Part shown: positions 1 through 7,479 of the stretch, piece after piece
Layout of the letters: each line of letters begins with the position of its first letter
How positions within the stretch are numbered: position 1 is the stretch's first letter
NCBI RefSeq assembly: GCF_009725235.1
Contig: NZ_WJFC01000333.1
Coordinates: 1-9,434, forward strand
DNA from: Scytonema sp. UIC 10036
Lineage (GTDB): Bacteria > Cyanobacteriota > Cyanobacteriia > Cyanobacteriales > Nostocaceae
Reading direction: 5' to 3'
DNA: 9,434 nucleotides
Notes under the pieces: generated by a model
Told to the model about the DNA's origin: nothing
The model's database searches: none
The model's input: only the letters and a program-made list of their open reading frames with translations
Position numbers and translations under genes: made by a program

Positions 1-781
1 ATATCACAAATTGTTTCTGAGGTAAAACTCTTCTCATTAAATCTGCTATTTCAAGGCTTGGAGAAAAGAAATCCGATCCGTCCGGTTCAAGATAAGCCGG
101 TGTTTTTTCGTCCTTTAAATAAAAATATTTAGCTTTTTCGATCAGCTGATTTTCAAATTCCTTGTCTCCGGCCGACCTTGCCCAATCCACCGCGAAAGCC
201 ATGGCAAAAGCACTGTTGGGATGAACACCGGTTCTGTTCGGATAAGTCTGCTTGGGTAAATAGGCTTTCCAGGCCGATAAAATTTTATCCGTTAAAGGTT
301 TAAGATTCTGATGCCAGATTTTAGCTTTGGGATGCTTCCATGTGATAAGTTCTTCATCCAATTTCAGGAGCCATGCCCAGCCGTAGGTTCTTTCAAAAGT
401 TGTGGTAAGCTGATATTTGGTAAAATAATCTGCTTCCGCCTGCAGATTTACTTTGCTGAATGATTGATCGAGCGTTTTTTCAATCTCTTTCGCTATGGTA
501 AGGCCCGGCTTTGTCTTTAATAAACGAACCAGCATCCAGTGCCCATGCACCGAACTGTGCCAGTCGAAACAGCCATAAAAGCTGGGGTGCAAAGCTTTCG
601 GACTTAGAGGAACCTCATTTTCATTGTTGATGATGTGCGCGGTTTTATTCGGATATTCCTGAGTGATGCAATGCAAACGTTTTTCGGATAATTTTATGGC
701 CATCTCATCGGTAAGTTTCGCAAACTTCCTGGGCCAAACATCAAAACCGGAAAAGACAATAGCTAAACGTCTTTTTTTCAT
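1..781 (-). CDS. DUF2891 family protein, 3' end outside window
   Basis: An uninterrupted frame of 260 codons starts at the ATG complementary to 779-781 and runs off the left edge. The translation contains blocks I associate with the DUF2891 family: HPSFYGCFDWHSSVHGHW, then HWMLVRLLKTKPGL, FERTYGWAWLLKLDEEL, LPKQTYPNRTGVHPNSAFA and near the edge SPSLEIADLMRRVLP. The family has no established function. The many conserved His, Trp and Asp residues look like an (alpha/alpha)-barrel enzyme, but that is inference. The start MKKRRLAIVFSGF could be a degraded signal peptide, since Bacteroidota members are often exported. The first ~20 residues look less natural than the rest, so the 5' end may already lie in poorer sequence. 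It is divergent from the DUF4349 remnant. This is one of only two clean coding stretches in the window. Confidence 0.87.
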   Translation of the reverse strand, partial: MKKRRLAIVFSGFDVWPRKFAKLTDEMAIKLSEKRLHCITQEYPNKTAHIINNENEVPLSPKALHPSFYGCFDWHSSVHGHWMLVRLLKTKPGLTIAKEIEKTLDQSFSKVNLQAEADYFTKYQLTTTFERTYGWAWLLKLDEELITWKHPKAKIWHQNLKPLTDKILSAWKAYLPKQTYPNRTGVHPNSAFAMAFAVDWARSAGDKEFENQLIEKAKYFYLKDEKTPAYLEPDGSDFFSPSLEIADLMRRVLPQKQFVI

Positions 782-839
782 TGTATAAAAATATAAATTA
801 ATTCAATTTTTCATTCATGATCAGTTGAAAAACATAATC

Positions 840-1436
840 TTAAATTATACATTCAGAAGATAGAGTTTCAGAATAATGATACTGAGGAAATTGATTAACA
901 AAAGAGTTCCTCATCAGAATTTGATGCGCTTGGTTATTCTTTTTCGGATGGTTTGGTTCGGTTTTAGCTAAAAACATCTCTCGAATGATGTCACTGAGAA
1001 GTATACTGTGTTTCCATCAAACTTTGCCAATTAAAAAGATACTATCTTGAGAAATACCGCGATATGCTGAAAAGGTGGCAAAAACAACGAAAGACATTTG
1101 GAATTCAGAAAATTCCGTGAACTGCGCAGATAAATCGATTTTCGGCAGCAGGTCTTCGTTTTTATTCAGACGACGGTAACATTACAGACAACTTGAATTT
1201 AAAATTTTATACAATGAAAAAAATCAGAAGTTCTACGACATCAAAATTGCGTTTTGGAACCGGTTAGGAGATTAAGCTAAACAGAAGGATGGAACAGCTT
1301 TGTGGCTTTCTTTTGGGGAATTTATTTCGCTTGGCCGTTCTTTTTGCTGATCCCTGTGGTTGTATTTCTTTGGAGAAATGGAGAACCAGGAAGAAAAACT
1401 AAATCAGATTTTTTTCATATTTTGCTAAAAAAATGA
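840..1436 (+). pseudogene. DUF4349 domain protein remnant, 5'-truncated and frameshifted
   Basis: Reading across frames gives the pieces of a DUF4349 protein in the right order. They are RVPHQN-FDAL near 905-935, KNISSNDVTEKYT-like near 970-1005, EKYRDML near 1050-1070, KTTKDI near 1082-1100, then an (A/E)GRLRFYSD-like piece near 1148-1172 and NLNLKFYT near 1190-1215. The last part is an intact frame from 1281 to the TGA at 1434-1436. It holds one strong membrane helix, FFWGIYFAWPFFLLIPVVV at 1308-1364, and a basic tail. This matches the family layout of an extracytoplasmic alpha/beta plus coiled-coil domain with a C-terminal anchor; the role is unknown. Roughly the first 100 residues expected for the family, including the lipoprotein or signal region, are absent between here and the DUF2891 gene. 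At least four indels break the frame. The stop overlaps the ATG of the next gene. Confidence 0.62.
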
Positions 1437-1790
1437 ATGAAAATGAAATTTCTTATCTCGTAAGAAAATGTATTTTAATGTATACAACAACTTGGTCGCG
1501 GGCTACTTGAAATTGTTACAAGCGATATTATTTATGAGCTTGAAGAAAAGGATTGGATTAAAATCAGAAGTAGAAATACCTGTTATCTATGACGAGAAAA
1601 AAGTTTGATTTAAATTTCAGAATTGATATTCTGGTGGAATAAGGTATCTTAGAATTAAATCTGTAAAAAGTATTGAAGAATTCATTATAAGCAATTGCAG
1701 ACTATTTGAAACTTTCAGATAAAAGGCTCATTATGATTATTTTATACAACAAATATTGATGGAATTAAAAGAGTAGTCAATAGTTTATAA
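1433..1790 (+). pseudogene. GxxExxY (PDDEXK_3) family gene, frameshifted
   Basis: The start MNENEISYLVRKCI is followed by FNVYNNLG in another frame, then LLEIV, YELEEKDW, then KKFDLNFRIDILVE and LELKSVKSIEEFHYKQLQT in a third frame, and finally NIDGIKRVVNSL before TAA at 1788-1790. This order is that of the GxxExxY proteins (PF13366, PD-(D/E)XK nuclease-like fold) common in flavobacteria. The catalytic-like pieces IDILVE and LELKSV are visible. The overall length, 358 bases, fits the usual ~120-125 residues. Frame breaks include a short T run after KCI and lost bases around the GxxExxY motif itself, where the tyrosine is not read in frame. The family's role is not firmly established. It converges with the RsmI-like gene, and a tandem repeat lies directly after its stop. 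Confidence 0.72.
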
Positions 1791-1992
1791 TTTCTCCATG
1801 CTGATTTCGAAGATCGGGCAGATCTTAATCTAATCAGCGTATCGCAAAATCAGCGCGAGATTATAATCTTCTATTTCACGAGAGAAAATATATTGCCGGG
1901 ATTTATGCAGTTTTGGTTTGTGCTCCGTTGATGAATTCATGTTCGAATCATTGATATTGGCGAAATGTACAGCTTTGTATTGGAAGACAAAA
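1791..1992. repeat. Tandem direct repeat, copy A (shorter)
   Basis: This stretch is a shorter, diverged copy of 1994-2210. Both run from TTTCTCC through GCTGATTT, GGCAGATCTTAAT, TAATCAGC and TGATGAATTCATGTTCG to a block ending in TTGTATT, GGAAGACAAAAA in this copy and AGGAGATAAAAA in copy B. Copy A lacks about 30 bases in its middle compared with copy B. On the minus strand it contains a broken repeat of the last codons of the RsmI-like gene. Either the 3' end of that gene and its downstream repeat were duplicated, or two noisy versions of one locus were stitched together. Confidence 0.7.
1800..1854. repeat. Palindromic intergenic element in copy A
   Basis: GCTGATT at 1800-1806 pairs with AATCAGC at 1832-1838, and a second AATCAGC lies at 1848-1854. 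In between is GGCAGATCTTAATCTAAT. Sequences of the type 'aatctgc...aaatcagcgg' are, from memory, dispersed in intergenic regions of Chryseobacterium and Flavobacterium genomes. Here the element lies just past the GxxExxY stop, between convergent genes, so a transcription-end role is possible but unproven. Confidence 0.5.
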
Positions 1993-1993
1993 A

Positions 1994-2210
1994 TTTCTCC
2001 CGCTGATTTGCGGATCAGGCAGATCTTAATTTAATCAGCATAATATGCACATTATTGTGAAATTATAAATCTTTCTATTTCCCAGTACAAACACAGCGAA
2101 TTTATGGAGTCCGGTTTTTGCTTCTGACATTTTGATGGTTTGGTCTTGATGAATTCATGTTCGGTCGTTGATATTTGCAGCAATACAAAGTTTGTATTAG
2201 GAGATAAAAA
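1994..2210. repeat. Tandem direct repeat, copy B (with RsmI-like 3' end)
   Basis: This is the longer partner of 1791-1992. It covers the final ~45 codons of the minus-strand RsmI-like gene (2075-2210) and about 80 bases downstream of its stop. The downstream part carries the palindromic GCTGATT...AATCAGC block. Because this copy continues smoothly into the rest of the methyltransferase gene, it is probably the original and copy A the extra one. Confidence 0.7.
2002..2039. repeat. Palindromic intergenic element in copy B
   Basis: GCTGATT at 2002-2008 pairs with AATCAGC at 2033-2039 around a 24-base spacer containing AGATCTTAATT. It is the counterpart of the element at 1800-1838 and lies about 36 bases beyond the stop of the minus-strand RsmI-like gene. 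It could form a stem-loop in the transcript's 3' region. There is no following T-run good enough to call a classical terminator. Confidence 0.5.
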
Positions 2211-2749
2211 CTCGTAGGTTTCAAAAAGGGCATTTCCGGTATGGCGTTTCGATAAAAATCTGGGAATATCCTGTCTTCTGAACCAGACTTTCCAAATGAA
2301 GAATCTTGTCTTTTCTTTTCACTTTATCATTGGAAGATAGCCATTTGAAGTAAATTCCTGTAACGTTAAAACCACTCGAAATCAACGCTAAAATAATTGA
2401 CGAAGCCCCTGAAATCGTGATAACCAGTTGATGTCCTTGTCATGAACATTTTACAATGCAGATTTCCCGGATCTGCAATACAGGGAGTCCGGCTTCCGAA
2501 GCAATCCGAAATCCCTGTACCTTCAGCATCAACTGCTGTGCGCTTTCATATCTGCGTTCCGTATATTATCCACAGAAAAAGTTTTAAATAGTAGGCTGTT
2601 TCTTTTCAGGGGCAAAGAATTTTACACTTTCCTGGAGTTTTTTCATTTTCCACGAAAAATAATCGGTCTCATGATATATTCTTTATCACGGTGAAAACAT
2701 GGTCGATTGAAGTATTTTCCGAAAGGTAAGCAGGAAGTAGAAAAAGCAT
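2075..2749 (-). pseudogene. RsmI-like SAM-dependent methyltransferase, frameshifted
   Basis: Read on the minus strand from the ATG at 2749, the pieces are MLFLLPAYLSENTSIDHVF, then FVENEKTAR, FFAPEKKQP, KLFSVD, a SEAGLP-CIADPGN block near 2460-2500, NGYLP-like residues and DKVKRKDKILHLESLVQKT. These are followed by IFIETPYR near 2250, EFIKTK near 2140 and a C-terminus ending VLGK with the stop at 2075. The GLPxIADPG loop and the order of blocks are those of the tetrapyrrole-methylase fold family to which RsmI (16S rRNA 2'-O-ribose methyltransferase) belongs. The short flavobacterial paralogue of about 225-235 residues commonly sits two genes after dnaA, and the span here is 225 codons. Many single-base indels break the frame; for example, the run of A before the stop appears one base short. 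The exact RNA target is not known to me. Confidence 0.72.
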
Positions 2750-2808
2750 TGTTATATTTTTTAGTTTTCCTAAAATTTAGAATCTGCATGCTCTTTTACG
2801 GCCATTAC

Positions 2809-3264
2809 TTAGAGAGGTAAAGCTGTTATGCGAATTTTGTTTAAAATAGCATGAACAACCACGACCCAAAAGCTGAAAAAACTCTTCAAATCTTTAAATA
2901 TCGCCCCAATACGGATCCGCACACTTCCATTCTGATGGTCCCCAAAATCCAGAAAAGGGAAACTTTTTTCGTTGATCTTCGTCTCCTGCTTTAGTCAACT
3001 ACATCTGCCAATACATGCCACATCCAGCAGATAAATTTATCAAATTTTTTCAAAATCTGCGTTGTAATGGGCCTGATATCTCCGTTGGAAAATGTCAATT
3101 CCCTGAAGCGAGCGGTTTGTACGGCTTTTATCAGGATGTTACCCTTCATGAGTGAAATGGTTCCTGCTGAATCTTATAACTAATCTCAGCGAGTTTAGCT
3201 TTCAGAATTCCCTCTGCGAGCGGACTTCTGCAAATATTTCGAGGCAGACCATCAGTATGTTCAT
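2809..3264 (-). pseudogene. Low-molecular-weight protein tyrosine phosphatase, frameshifted
   Basis: From the ATG at 3264 the minus strand gives MNILMVCL and, after one missing G, GNICRSPLAEGILKAKL. The joined CLGNICRS is the C-X5-R-S phosphate-binding loop that defines low-molecular-weight protein tyrosine phosphatases. Downstream pieces are HPDKRAVQTAR-like near 3110-3130, DKFICMDV-like near 3005-3030, KVSLFLDFGDHQNGSV near 2925-2970, a broken PDPYWGD carrying the family's DP acid loop near 2900, and the end VHAILNKIRITALPL with TAA at 2809-2811. The span of 456 bases, 151 residues plus stop, is exactly family size. The enzyme dephosphorylates tyrosine on cytoplasmic proteins or sugar-kinase partners; its substrate is not shown here. 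It follows dnaA co-directionally after about 90 AT-rich bases, as is usual in flavobacteria. At least four frame breaks are visible. Confidence 0.82.
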
Positions 3265-3354
3265 GCGGTGTTGTATTAAAATTCAAACGAAATTAAATAA
3301 AAAAAACTAAATTTATTCTCCATTTTCCATATTTACATTAATTATTTCTATTGC

Positions 3355-4761
3355 TTAATTTTTCGATAGTTCCTTAACATATTTTTCACTCTTTGTCGAT
3401 TTAGAAACATCTTTAATGTTTCACAGGCAGTACATTACTGATTAGAACTGTCTTTTCCTCCTTCATTTCCTCGCCAACTTAGTAAAGGTTGCATTCGTAA
3501 GCTCTTCGCAAAGTACATAGCGAGCTGTCTCTGGAAGGCACTTTCTCTTTTTTTCTGGTTTGGATAAAAGCTCTCTTTTGATTCCGAAATAATCAAAAAC
3601 CTCTTCCTGAATATAAGGAATATTGATAATTTTCTTCGATGGCTGCAATCTTATTGATGGTATCCTTTAATAGCTCAAGGCTTAATATGATTTATAAATG
3701 GTAGAAATACGCAACAGCGAAGTTAATCACACCATATGTTCTTCGTTGGTTTTAGCTCCGAAGCAAGAAATCGTGCATATCATCTGTTAAGGACAATACG
3801 TCTGGCTAATTTATCACGATAATCTGTTTACGGGTCGTTGTAATCCGGAGACTTGATTTCTGCGAAAGCCCGACTTGAAACGGGAGCAATTCTGTCCTGA
3901 ATACCATGATATCTGCCGGAGCTTTATCGGAAGTAAGAATATCTGTTTTCCGTTCTGGTGAAGATATCGTTAAGATATGAGAAGCTTTCCTGCGTACCCG
4001 ATTTACCGGAAGGAACTGGATATCATCAATATCAGAACATCCACCATCTGGTAGAAAATTGGCAAATTCTTTTGCTTTGTGCTTTGGCAGCGAAATAAAA
4101 TGTTGGATAATTTTTCAGAAGAAAAGTCTAAAAGACCACTTTATCGAACTGGCTTTTAACTTCCCGTCCAACAGCCTGACAGGTAGGTCTTTTTCCTACC
4201 CGTACCCCATATAAAAATAAAGGGTTGAAAGCTGTAGCACCGGTCTTTGGCAATCGATTCTCGCAACCTGTTGCCGCAAATTTATTACTCTCCCCTCTGA
4301 CGTAATTATCAAAAGAGAAATCGATTTTAAGTTGGAATCAAATTTACTTTTGATTCCCGGTACACAAAAGGATTAACGATATTTGATGAAAATTCCTGAG
4401 GCATCGTTTCCTGAACTTTTGGGGTGGAACGTTTTTCCTTTCATATCATGGTAACGGGCTACTTCTAAGCCGGAAGGCTTATTCTCCATTACCGACCGTA
4501 GCATAATTCACACCTTTTCCTATGTTTTTCTTCAGGGCAGCGAAAGCAAGGACTCTAATTATCCTCAATATATTCTTGTAATAAATCCGCTCGGGACCAT
4601 TAATGGTAGATTGTTGTCAACCAAAGAAATTGGCTTACTTTATCAAACAGAAATCGAAAATTTTTCAAGTTTTTTAAGATCAGAATTGTCTTCAGCAGCG
4701 TTTAGATTAATCGCGCAGAACTGAAGGCACTTCTGCCATGTCAAATTAAATTTTCATCCAT
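3355..4761 (-). pseudogene. dnaA: dnaA, left-arm copy, broken throughout
   Basis: This is the reverse complement of the dnaA at 8028-9434, starting at the ATG complementary to 4759-4761 and ending at a TAA at 3355-3357, about 469 codons long. Recognisable pieces run in order. N-terminal domain I lies near 4600-4761, a broken P-loop region near 4170-4210 and AAA+ fragments at 3700-4100. Domain IV pieces follow: INIPYIQEE, DYFGIKRE and ELTNATFTK at 3463-3640. No frame stays open for more than about 60 codons, so it cannot encode working DnaA. Several breaks, for example TTTGACATGG soon after the start, also occur in the right-arm copy. Others are private to this arm, mostly in the 3' half. Because dnaA is essential, an intact copy must exist elsewhere if the sequence is real. 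The stop-proximal end shows what follows in the right arm beyond the window. Confidence 0.9.
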
Positions 4762-4899
4762 AATTTATGCCCCGATTAGTTCTTAGTTAGTATTGCTTTT
4801 TAGAAGGAAGACAAAGGTCTATATTTTTATTTCAAAAAAAAATATTGTTGCTTATTTGATTATTTAAAATATATTTGTATGTATATAAGAGCAGAACAA
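4762..4899. promoter_or_regulatory. dnaA / thioesterase divergent intergenic region, left copy
   Basis: These 138 bases separate the divergent starts of dnaA (minus, 4761) and the thioesterase (plus, 4900). They are very AT-rich. TATATTTG at 4870-4877 fits the Bacteroidota -7 element TAnnTTTG for the thioesterase, with transcription expected to begin a few bases later. A -33 TTTG at normal spacing is not evident. I find no TTATCCACA-type DnaA box here, so there is no direct support for an origin within the region itself. The same region lies inverted at 7891-8027. Confidence 0.45.
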
Positions 4900-5310
4900 A
4901 TGATACACACAATACACTCATTACGAGACTTACGGAGAAACAGATCTATGAAATACGTTTATTACGGCAATTATGCAGAGTACCTCGAATGGGAAGGGTA
5001 GAACTTTTCGAAGCATCGGAATGTCTTATAACGAGATTGGATCGAGGAATTTGGTGCCTGTTTGGGAGGTATGAAAGTAAGTATTGAGGGCGGCTTTTAT
5101 GACGAACAACTGGAAATCGATACGTATGTTAAAAAAATTAACAGGCGTGAGAAATTGAATTCGAGTATGAATTTTTTAACGAAGAAAACATTAAAACTCG
5201 AAGCATCTACCACCCTTTAAACCTTCCTGGATGCTAAAACCAAAAAAGAGTAAATGACCAGATTACCTGCATGGAATGATTAAAGAGAACTGGAAGAAGA
5301 AAAATTTAAA
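4900..5310 (+). pseudogene. Hotdog acyl-CoA thioesterase (YbgC/FadM type), left copy, frameshifted
   Basis: Combining frames gives MIHTIHSLR, RYGETD, then MKYVYYGNYAEYLEW, GRVELFRSIGMSYNEI, GIWLPVWEVSIKYRAAFYDE and a C-terminus near NWKKKNLK. The order RYGETDQM-x-YYGNYAEYLEWGRVE matches the 4-hydroxybenzoyl-CoA thioesterase signature, in which the Asp of ETD is the catalytic residue. Such enzymes hydrolyse acyl-CoA thioesters in the cytoplasm. Length to about 5310 is 137 codons, the family size. In both arms the start reads CGAGACTTACGGAG, which breaks the frame before RYGETD, and EWGRVE is broken by a G run one base short. The gene is divergent from dnaA, the usual flavobacterial arrangement. 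The precise stop is uncertain because of the frame breaks. Confidence 0.75.
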
Positions 5311-6385
5311 AATAATGAAGATGTGCATATTTGGGCCCGGAGCCAGCTTTACACAGCGCTTGCAGCCATTCAGCTTTATCCCTGATGGATAAGCTGATAC
5401 CCAAACCAAATTTCTCGACTGCTTCGAAGCCTAGAAAGAGGCGAAGCGGAAAAGCTGTCGTTCCTCTCAAAACTCTATTGAGGAACAGCTTCCATGACGT
5501 TGGATTATCTTTACAATACGCAAAAGGAATAAAAATATGGCTGAAGCCGTGATGCCGATTGCCAGGATCCTCTTATTGCATCCTTCTTCAATGTTTCCAT
5601 TCGGCAGCTATTTAAACAAGAGTATTCAGCACATCCTTCAAGGCACTGGCAGCATTGCTCTTCCTTTCTACGGAACACATATTTCAAAGAAGTCGACCGA
5701 AACGGATTTCTCTCTACAGCCCTCGCTGCACAATATTGTTCCTGACCGGATAGAAATTTAGCAGCCAGTGCCAATCAGTTTGCGGCAATCTGTACGGCAC
5801 TGAATCATTCATGCACAACTATTTCATAGATTTTGGATCAGAATTCACACAGGGTTTGTTATTATTTCATCTTCGCAAAGCTACGAAACGACAACACCTG
5901 AAAGTTTAAGTGTGAATCCGGGCTGTGTTATGTTTGCGTTGAAGAATCAGAGAGTCTCTCATCAGTATTTCCAGTCTTTAGCATGGAGGAAAATGAACCT
6001 CAGCAAAAAGATGGTCAGACACATGTAAATTAACTTCCGGACGGGAAGAATTATTCTCTTTCTAATCACACGTGTCGTGCGCAAATGGGTGCACCAATGA
6101 CTTCCATCCACATGCGTTGAGGAATTCAGGCACTGGAAACGCCAACTATTTCTTGGAGATATAAAGAGTTTGTTTTAAGATGGGTTCTAAGTTTTTATTG
6201 CATCGTGATTTTTACATCATGCGCTTATTCAGTAAGACATTGAAACTTATATTGATAAGCCATGCAAATCGGAAGTAATGTCGTCATATCCTGGTCATCA
6301 TTTTATTTATCATCCGCGTGGTTGTTCTTTTCAGCAGCGCTGAATTCGAGACGATAGGTGCTATTCTCTACAACATACTGCAACA
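5311..6385. other. Unassigned coding-like stretch, left arm
   Basis: This kilobase between the thioesterase and the palindrome centre holds no gene I recognise. Reading with the thioesterase strand, short open pieces recur in both arms: SFIPDG and IPKPNFST near 5370-5425, MAEAVMPIA at 5537-5563, THISKKSTETDF near 5682-5717, and near 6285-6340 a hydrophobic stretch like LVIILFIILVVVLF that is clearer in the right arm. The last looks like a membrane helix. The pieces suggest one or two broken genes, at least one encoding a membrane protein, transcribed in the same direction as the thioesterase. No frame is long enough to name a family, and frame breaks are frequent. A protein-profile search tolerant of frameshifts on a consensus of both arms would be needed to name it. 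Confidence 0.4.
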
Positions 6386-6403
6386 TTTCCGTGAGGACGG
6401 AAA
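6386..6403. repeat. Palindrome centre: 7-bp stem, 4-base loop
   Basis: TTTCCGT at 6386-6392 is followed by GAGG and then ACGGAAA at 6397-6403, a perfect 7-bp stem with a 4-base loop. Beyond the stem the complementarity continues with mismatches on both sides: GAATTC followed by GAGACGAT at 6342-6355 pairs with ATCGTCTT then GAATTC near 6436-6450. This is the turning point of the inverted duplication. A loop this short is typical of a strand folding back on itself, whether in vivo or in library preparation. Confidence 0.92.
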
Positions 6404-7479
6404 TCCGCAGTATGACGTACTGAACCAGCACCAGATCGTCTTGAATTCAGAAGGCTGCTGAAAAGAACCACCACGAGGATGATAAATAAAATGATGACCA
6501 GGATATGACGATTTACTTCCGATTTGAATGTATTATCAATATAACTTAAATGATTATTGTATAAGCTACATGATATTAAAATCACGATGCAATACAATCA
6601 TATTAACCCCTCTTAAAACAAACTCTTCATATCTCCAAGAAATAGTTCTGCGTAAGCCAGTCTCCTGAATTATTCAAAGCATGTCTGATCGAAGTCAAGA
6701 TTAACACCCATTTTCACTCCACTCACGTGTGACTCGAAAAAGAATAATTCTTCCCGTCCGGTCTTTTAATTTACATGTGTCTGACCATCTTTTTGCTGAG
6801 GTTCATTTTCCTCCATACTAAAGACTGGAAATACTGATGAAAGACTCTCTGAATCTTCCCGCAAAGATAACACAGCCCGGATTCACCCTTAAACTTTCAG
6901 GTTTTCTCGTTTCGTAGCTTTCTCGAAGATGAAATAATAACAAACCTTGTGTGACTTCTGCTACAAAATCTATGAATCACTTGTGGATGAATTTTCAGTC
7001 CCGTACAGATTGACGCAAACTGATTGGCACTGGCTACTAAATTTCTATCCGGCCAGTTAACAATATTTTGCAGCAAGGGCTGTAGAAAGAAATCCGTTTC
7101 GGTCGACTTCTTTGAAATATGTGTTCCGTAGCATGGCATATCTCATGCTGCCAGTGCCTTGAAGGACTGCAGAATACTATTACTTAAATAGCTGCCGAAT
7201 GGAACCATTTAATAAGAAAAATAAGAAAAAAAGGGCAATCGGCATCACGGCTTCAGCCATATTTTTATTCCTTTTTGTTTTGTAAAGATAATCCAACGTC
7301 ATGGAAACTGTTCCTCAATAGAGTTTTGAGAGAAACGACAGCTTTTCCGCTTCGCCTTTTTCTAGGCTTCAAAGAAGTCGAGAAATTTGGTTTGGGAATC
7401 AGCTCTCCATCAGGGATAAAGCTGAATGGCTGCAAAGCTGTGTAAAGCTGGCTCCGGGCCCAAATGGTGCACATCTTCA
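6404..7479. other. Unassigned coding-like stretch, right arm
   Basis: This is the mirror image of 5311-6385. The frames are open slightly longer on the minus strand. 6361-6597 reads LSYIDNTFKSEVNRH followed by a strongly hydrophobic ILVIILFIILVVVLFSSLL, a likely membrane helix. 6897-7139 contains THISKKSTETDF and NLVASANQFASICTGL. 7265-7564 contains SFIPDGELIPKPNFSTS and SFHDVGLSLQNKKE before a stop, just ahead of MAEAVMPIA. I do not recognise a family. Because both arms share the readable pieces, the underlying sequence is probably real coding DNA of one or two genes lying downstream of the thioesterase gene. Confidence 0.4.

Larger units (their letters stand above)
3355..6394. repeat. Left arm of large imperfect inverted repeat
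   Basis: Reverse-complement matching to 6395-9434 is continuous. Paired landmarks have constant coordinate sums: the dnaA ATG at 4761 and 8028 (sum 12789), the thioesterase ATG at 4900 and 7890 (12790), and the centre at 6386 and 6403 (12789). At the outer end, CCTTAAC at 3372-3378 pairs with GTTAAGG at 9428-9434 (12806). The right arm is thus about 17 bases longer over the dnaA part, as expected from scattered indels. The arm probably continues leftwards beyond 3355, but the right partner is cut by the window edge. Confidence 0.95.

Noticed and set aside
1791..2210. CRISPR array or toxin-antitoxin-like repeat locus
   Set aside because: There are only two long diverged copies with no regular short repeats and spacers, and no cas genes. 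The unit includes the end of a protein-coding gene.
2566..2574. Perfect DnaA box TTATCCACA
   Set aside because: It is a single box lying inside the RsmI-like gene, where the minus strand encodes a KLFSVD-like piece. No neighbouring boxes or AT-rich unwinding region accompany it, so it is probably chance.
4875..5087. 70-residue frame starting MYVYKSRTND as a separate small gene
   Set aside because: It is the thioesterase region read partly out of frame: the start lies in the promoter-like TATATTTGTATG, and the true family residues continue in other frames.
5511..5774. Cysteine-rich 87-residue frame on the minus strand, a possible small metal-binding protein
   Set aside because: It lies antisense to the coding-like pieces shared by both arms, and the mirrored frame in the right arm is not preserved.
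6386..6403. Closed hairpin telomere of a linear replicon
   Set aside because: The flanking sequence contains dnaA-adjacent genes, and no telomere resolvase or other linear-replicon genes are seen. A foldback artefact or inverted duplication explains the symmetry with fewer assumptions.
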